DNA of 6,635 bases from contig CALEBD010000013.1 in the NCBI GenBank assembly GCA_937944945.1, positions 1-6,635 on the forward strand, given 5' to 3'. This document shows positions 4,947-6,635 of the stretch, piece by piece. The notes under the pieces were generated by a model. It worked only from the letters and a program-made list of their open reading frames with translations. It had not been told where the DNA came from and made no database searches. The stretch's first letter is position 1; the number at the start of each line of letters is the position of its first letter. Origin of the DNA: an uncultured Clostridium sp. (GTDB lineage: Bacteria > Bacillota > Clostridia > Peptostreptococcales > Peptostreptococcaceae). Position numbers and translations under genes: made by a program.

Positions 4947-4980
4947 GGGAGCGATAGAAATTCACATTCTACCAACTCCC
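4947..4980 (-). other. Stem-loop downstream of ytaF, possible 3' end element
   Basis: GGGAG (4947-4951) and GATAGAA (4953-4959) pair with TTCTACC (4967-4973) and CTCCC (4976-4980) around a 7-base loop. The A4954/C4972 mismatch and the C4952 position become G·U pairs only in RNA copied as the minus strand, so the structure is more stable in the ytaF transcript. Minus-strand RNA then reads into A residues, not a U-tract, so it is not a classical intrinsic terminator. It lies about 45 bases after the ytaF stop. Confidence 0.4.
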
Positions 4981-5025
4981 GTTTATATTAATGAGAAAAC
5001 AAATTTATATATCAATCTCAAATAT

Positions 5026-5664
5026 TTATTTCAATTTTAAAAAAGCTAATAAAATTAATGTCACACCACTCAACCAAGACAGATTAAGCTCTGTTTTTTC
5101 TGCTATTTTGTTTCCTATAAAGCAACCACCGAGGATTGCAACTATATTTACAATAAGTGAGAATAAAATTATTTGAAAAAAGTTAGCCGAAACTAAACCT
5201 GCTCCAAAACCAGCCGCCAATCCATCTAAAGATAGTGCTAATGCTAGAGAAAATGATTCCTTTGGTGATAATATAAGCGAATGGTCGACATCTGCTGCTG
5301 TATTATCTATATATACTTTTAAGAAAAACCTAAAGTCGGAAACCTTAAATTCATAATTGCGAGTTAGTGAGCCGCGAGTACCCAACAATGCTTTTAACGT
5401 ACTGTCAAATAATTTAGCCAAGCCTAACATTAATAGCATAGTAAAGCAAATACTTGTTGTAAAAATAGATGGAATGAATCTGCTTACAATACTTCCGAAA
5501 AACAAGGCTATCCCCAAAATAGTAGTAGATACAACATTAATAATCAAAGCTGATTTAAAGGGTATTTTTATTTTGCTTGTGGCATAGGCGAAACTGGCAA
5601 CAAAAGCATCTATTGATAAAGCGCCTACAAGCAAAACTGCATTTACTGAAGATAAAAAATTCAT
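5026..5664 (-). CDS. ytaF: Sporulation membrane protein YtaF (MntP-related)
   Basis: A 212-residue integral membrane protein with about six helices arranged as two related halves. The halves carry the matching motifs GALSIDAFVASFAYA (14-28) and LALSLDGLAAGFGAG (142-156), each with a membrane-embedded aspartate, as in the MntP manganese exporter superfamily. The segment VYIDNTAADVDHSLILSPKESFSLALALSLD (116-146) is typical of the YtaF subgroup, which is largely restricted to endospore formers, and the length fits YtaF (about 210) better than MntP (about 185). A metal-transport role in sporulation is inference from the superfamily. The start ATG at 5664 is the only candidate: upstream in-frame codons are open but contain no ATG, GTG or TTG. 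Its AAAAGGGGG-type ribosome binding site is about 12 bases away, longer than usual. Convincing neighbours are absent; it appears monocistronic. Confidence 0.88.
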   Translation of the reverse strand: MNFLSSVNAVLLVGALSIDAFVASFAYATSKIKIPFKSALIINVVSTTILGIALFFGSIVSRFIPSIFTTSICFTMLLMLGLAKLFDSTLKALLGTRGSLTRNYEFKVSDFRFFLKVYIDNTAADVDHSLILSPKESFSLALALSLDGLAAGFGAGLVSANFFQIILFSLIVNIVAILGGCFIGNKIAEKTELNLSWLSGVTLILLAFLKLK

Positions 5665-5726
5665 GGCGTCTGTATACCCCCTTTTACAATAAGCATTGAA
5701 ACCTATTAATTTTCACATAGTTTAAC

Positions 5727-5755
5727 TATATATTAACAATATATGAGAAGTGCAA
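5727..5755 (-). promoter_or_regulatory. ytaF: Candidate promoter for ytaF with an internal palindrome
   Basis: On the minus strand: -35 TTGCAC (plus 5750-5755), 17-base spacer, -10 TATATA (plus 5727-5732), giving a leader of roughly 56 bases. The perfect inverted repeat ATATATT-aac-AATATAT (5728-5744) covers the -10 and most of the spacer, a position where a bound protein would block initiation. The region is AT-rich, so chance is possible. Confidence 0.4.
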
Positions 5756-5760
5756 TTTTT

Positions 5761-5780
5761 GGTGACCTTTTAAAAAGGTG
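5761..5780. promoter_or_regulatory. Palindromic candidate binding site in the divergent ytaF/channel region
   Basis: ACCTTTT (5765-5771) and AAAAGGT (5773-5779) form a perfect 7-1-7 inverted repeat. It overlaps a second one, GGT-g-ACC (5761-5767), and the outer GGTG is repeated at 5777-5780. The one-base centre suits a protein-binding dyad better than an RNA hairpin. It sits just upstream of the ytaF -35 and about 75 bases before the channel gene start. Confidence 0.35.
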
Positions 5781-5851
5781 AGATTTTATTATTTATAAAG
5801 ATAATGAGCATACTAATATTGAAAAATCATAAAACTAGATTTGGAGGAAGT

Positions 5852-6635
5852 ATGTTTAGATTATTTTTTATATTAATAACTTTATTTGCACTTGAAGTAG
5901 TAACTTATAAAAGAGTAAATATGGGTAAGTTTAAAAACGTCAAGAAACTAATTTATGAGATAAATAATCAATATAGATATTTGCTTAAAGGTAGATCGAG
6001 ATATTTAAATTTCTATCAATGGTTTATACTTTTTATATCACAAATATTCGTAGTTTATGCTCTTATGAGATATATAGTTAAGAAGATTTTTAAATATGTA
6101 GAAGAAAATTATATTTTGTTTGGAAAGACATTGACGACAATATTTTTAATTATATTTTTGTATTTTGCAATAGGATGCGTATTATTATGTGTTTCAAGAA
6201 TATACAAATTCTTATATAAAATTGAAGATAAAATCACAAAAGCTGATTTATTGATAAGTTATTTCATAATAAGCATGTATATGACGATTTTAATAATATT
6301 TCCCGGGGAATTTGCGAAAAATTACAAAATCGGACTTGTTGGAGTGACGCTCAGCTATTATCTAAATTTAAAAGTACTTTTGAGACTTATAAGAAGTCCC
6401 GAAATTGCTGATTTTAAGGCGCAAACTAAAAAAGCATTTGAAATAGACAGTATAGGCGTTATGGCTGTAATAGTTTTGTGCATGGTAGTAATAAGTTTGG
6501 CACTAGCAGTATGTTTTATTAGCTGTAGCAATGAAGGGGTGTATACTAATAATCCTACATTTTTTGATTTGTTTTACTATACGATTATCACCTTTGCCAC
6601 AGTTGGATATGGAGATATAAGTCCTGTTTCGCCTG
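5852..6635 (+). CDS. Potassium-channel-like membrane protein, N-terminal 261 residues (partial)
   Basis: The frame opens with ATG at 5852, preceded by GGAGG (5843-5847) four bases away, and stays open to the window edge. The visible product has hydrophobic segments at about residues 2-19, 56-75, 92-115, 131-150, 158-177 and 201-224, then a pore loop (236-257) with the canonical K+ selectivity filter Thr250-Val-Gly-Tyr-Gly-Asp255. The filter is preceded by FFDLFYYTIITFAT, the usual pore helix. The helix after the filter, and any cytoplasmic gating domain, lie beyond the edge. The fourth segment region has few regularly spaced arginines, so no voltage sensor is evident. The filter makes K+ selectivity very likely; gating and role are unknown. 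The gene is divergent from ytaF, and I could not assign a convincing promoter in the 187-base gap. Confidence 0.85.
   Translation, partial: MFRLFFILITLFALEVVTYKRVNMGKFKNVKKLIYEINNQYRYLLKGRSRYLNFYQWFILFISQIFVVYALMRYIVKKIFKYVEENYILFGKTLTTIFLIIFLYFAIGCVLLCVSRIYKFLYKIEDKITKADLLISYFIISMYMTILIIFPGEFAKNYKIGLVGVTLSYYLNLKVLLRLIRSPEIADFKAQTKKAFEIDSIGVMAVIVLCMVVISLALAVCFISCSNEGVYTNNPTFFDLFYYTIITFATVGYGDISPVSP

Larger units (their letters stand above)
4707..5025. other. Intergenic region upstream of the EFR1-type gene and downstream of ytaF
   Basis: The 319 bases carry no convincing gene. They hold the EFR1 ribosome binding site (4715-4722), its promoter (4739-4767), a GTAAG/CTTAC dyad (4790-4805), an imperfect direct repeat (4822-4894) and a stem-loop (4947-4980). 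The short plus-strand frame opening at 4991 runs antisense into ytaF and has no ribosome binding site, so it is not annotated. Confidence 0.65.

Noticed and set aside
4991..5176. Plus-strand 61-codon frame starting between the EFR1-type gene and ytaF
   Set aside because: Most of it is antisense to ytaF, there is no Shine-Dalgarno before the ATG, and the product has no recognisable features.
5357..5587. Plus-strand frame antisense to ytaF
   Set aside because: Contained within ytaF, without start signals; the ytaF reading explains the DNA.

Overview
The window is AT-rich with tight gene packing, strong AGGAGG-type ribosome binding sites and heavy use of ATA, TTA and AGA codons. Together with low-potential flavin and iron-sulfur proteins and a YtaF-type sporulation membrane protein, this points to an anaerobic, spore-forming member of the Clostridia. 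A relative of Clostridioides or Peptostreptococcaceae is plausible, but nothing here fixes the species. No rRNA, tRNA, CRISPR array, transposase or integrase is visible.

Layout. Bases 1-740 hold the end of a MacB/FtsX-type ABC permease and its ATPase, an export or lipoprotein-handling unit. A bidirectional terminator (781-830) separates it from a convergent TraX-family membrane acyltransferase (844-1578, minus). A 329-base divergent region (1579-1907) follows, with a good minus-strand promoter for the TraX gene, weaker plus-strand promoter candidates (one resembling a sigma-B site), three helically phased TTTCGTAAAA-like repeats and a stem-loop.

Bases 1908-3776 form a compact plus-strand redox operon: a stand-alone FMN nitroreductase, a second nitroreductase fused to a 2[4Fe-4S] ferredoxin, and a HxlR-family regulator. 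Convergent with it, across a shared terminator (3817-3872), is an EFR1-type flavodoxin-ferredoxin fusion (3921-4706, minus) with a near-consensus promoter. Four neighbouring genes thus give two flavin reductases, two ferredoxin modules, one flavodoxin module and one regulator, which reads as a locus for moving low-potential electrons to an organic or toxic acceptor. The substrate cannot be read from sequence.

Bases 4707-5025 are non-coding, with a candidate operator dyad, an imperfect direct repeat and a stem-loop. A YtaF gene (5026-5664, minus) follows, then a divergent region with two perfect short palindromes. The window ends inside a six-helix potassium-channel-like gene (5852-6635, plus) whose selectivity filter TVGYGD is just reached before the edge.
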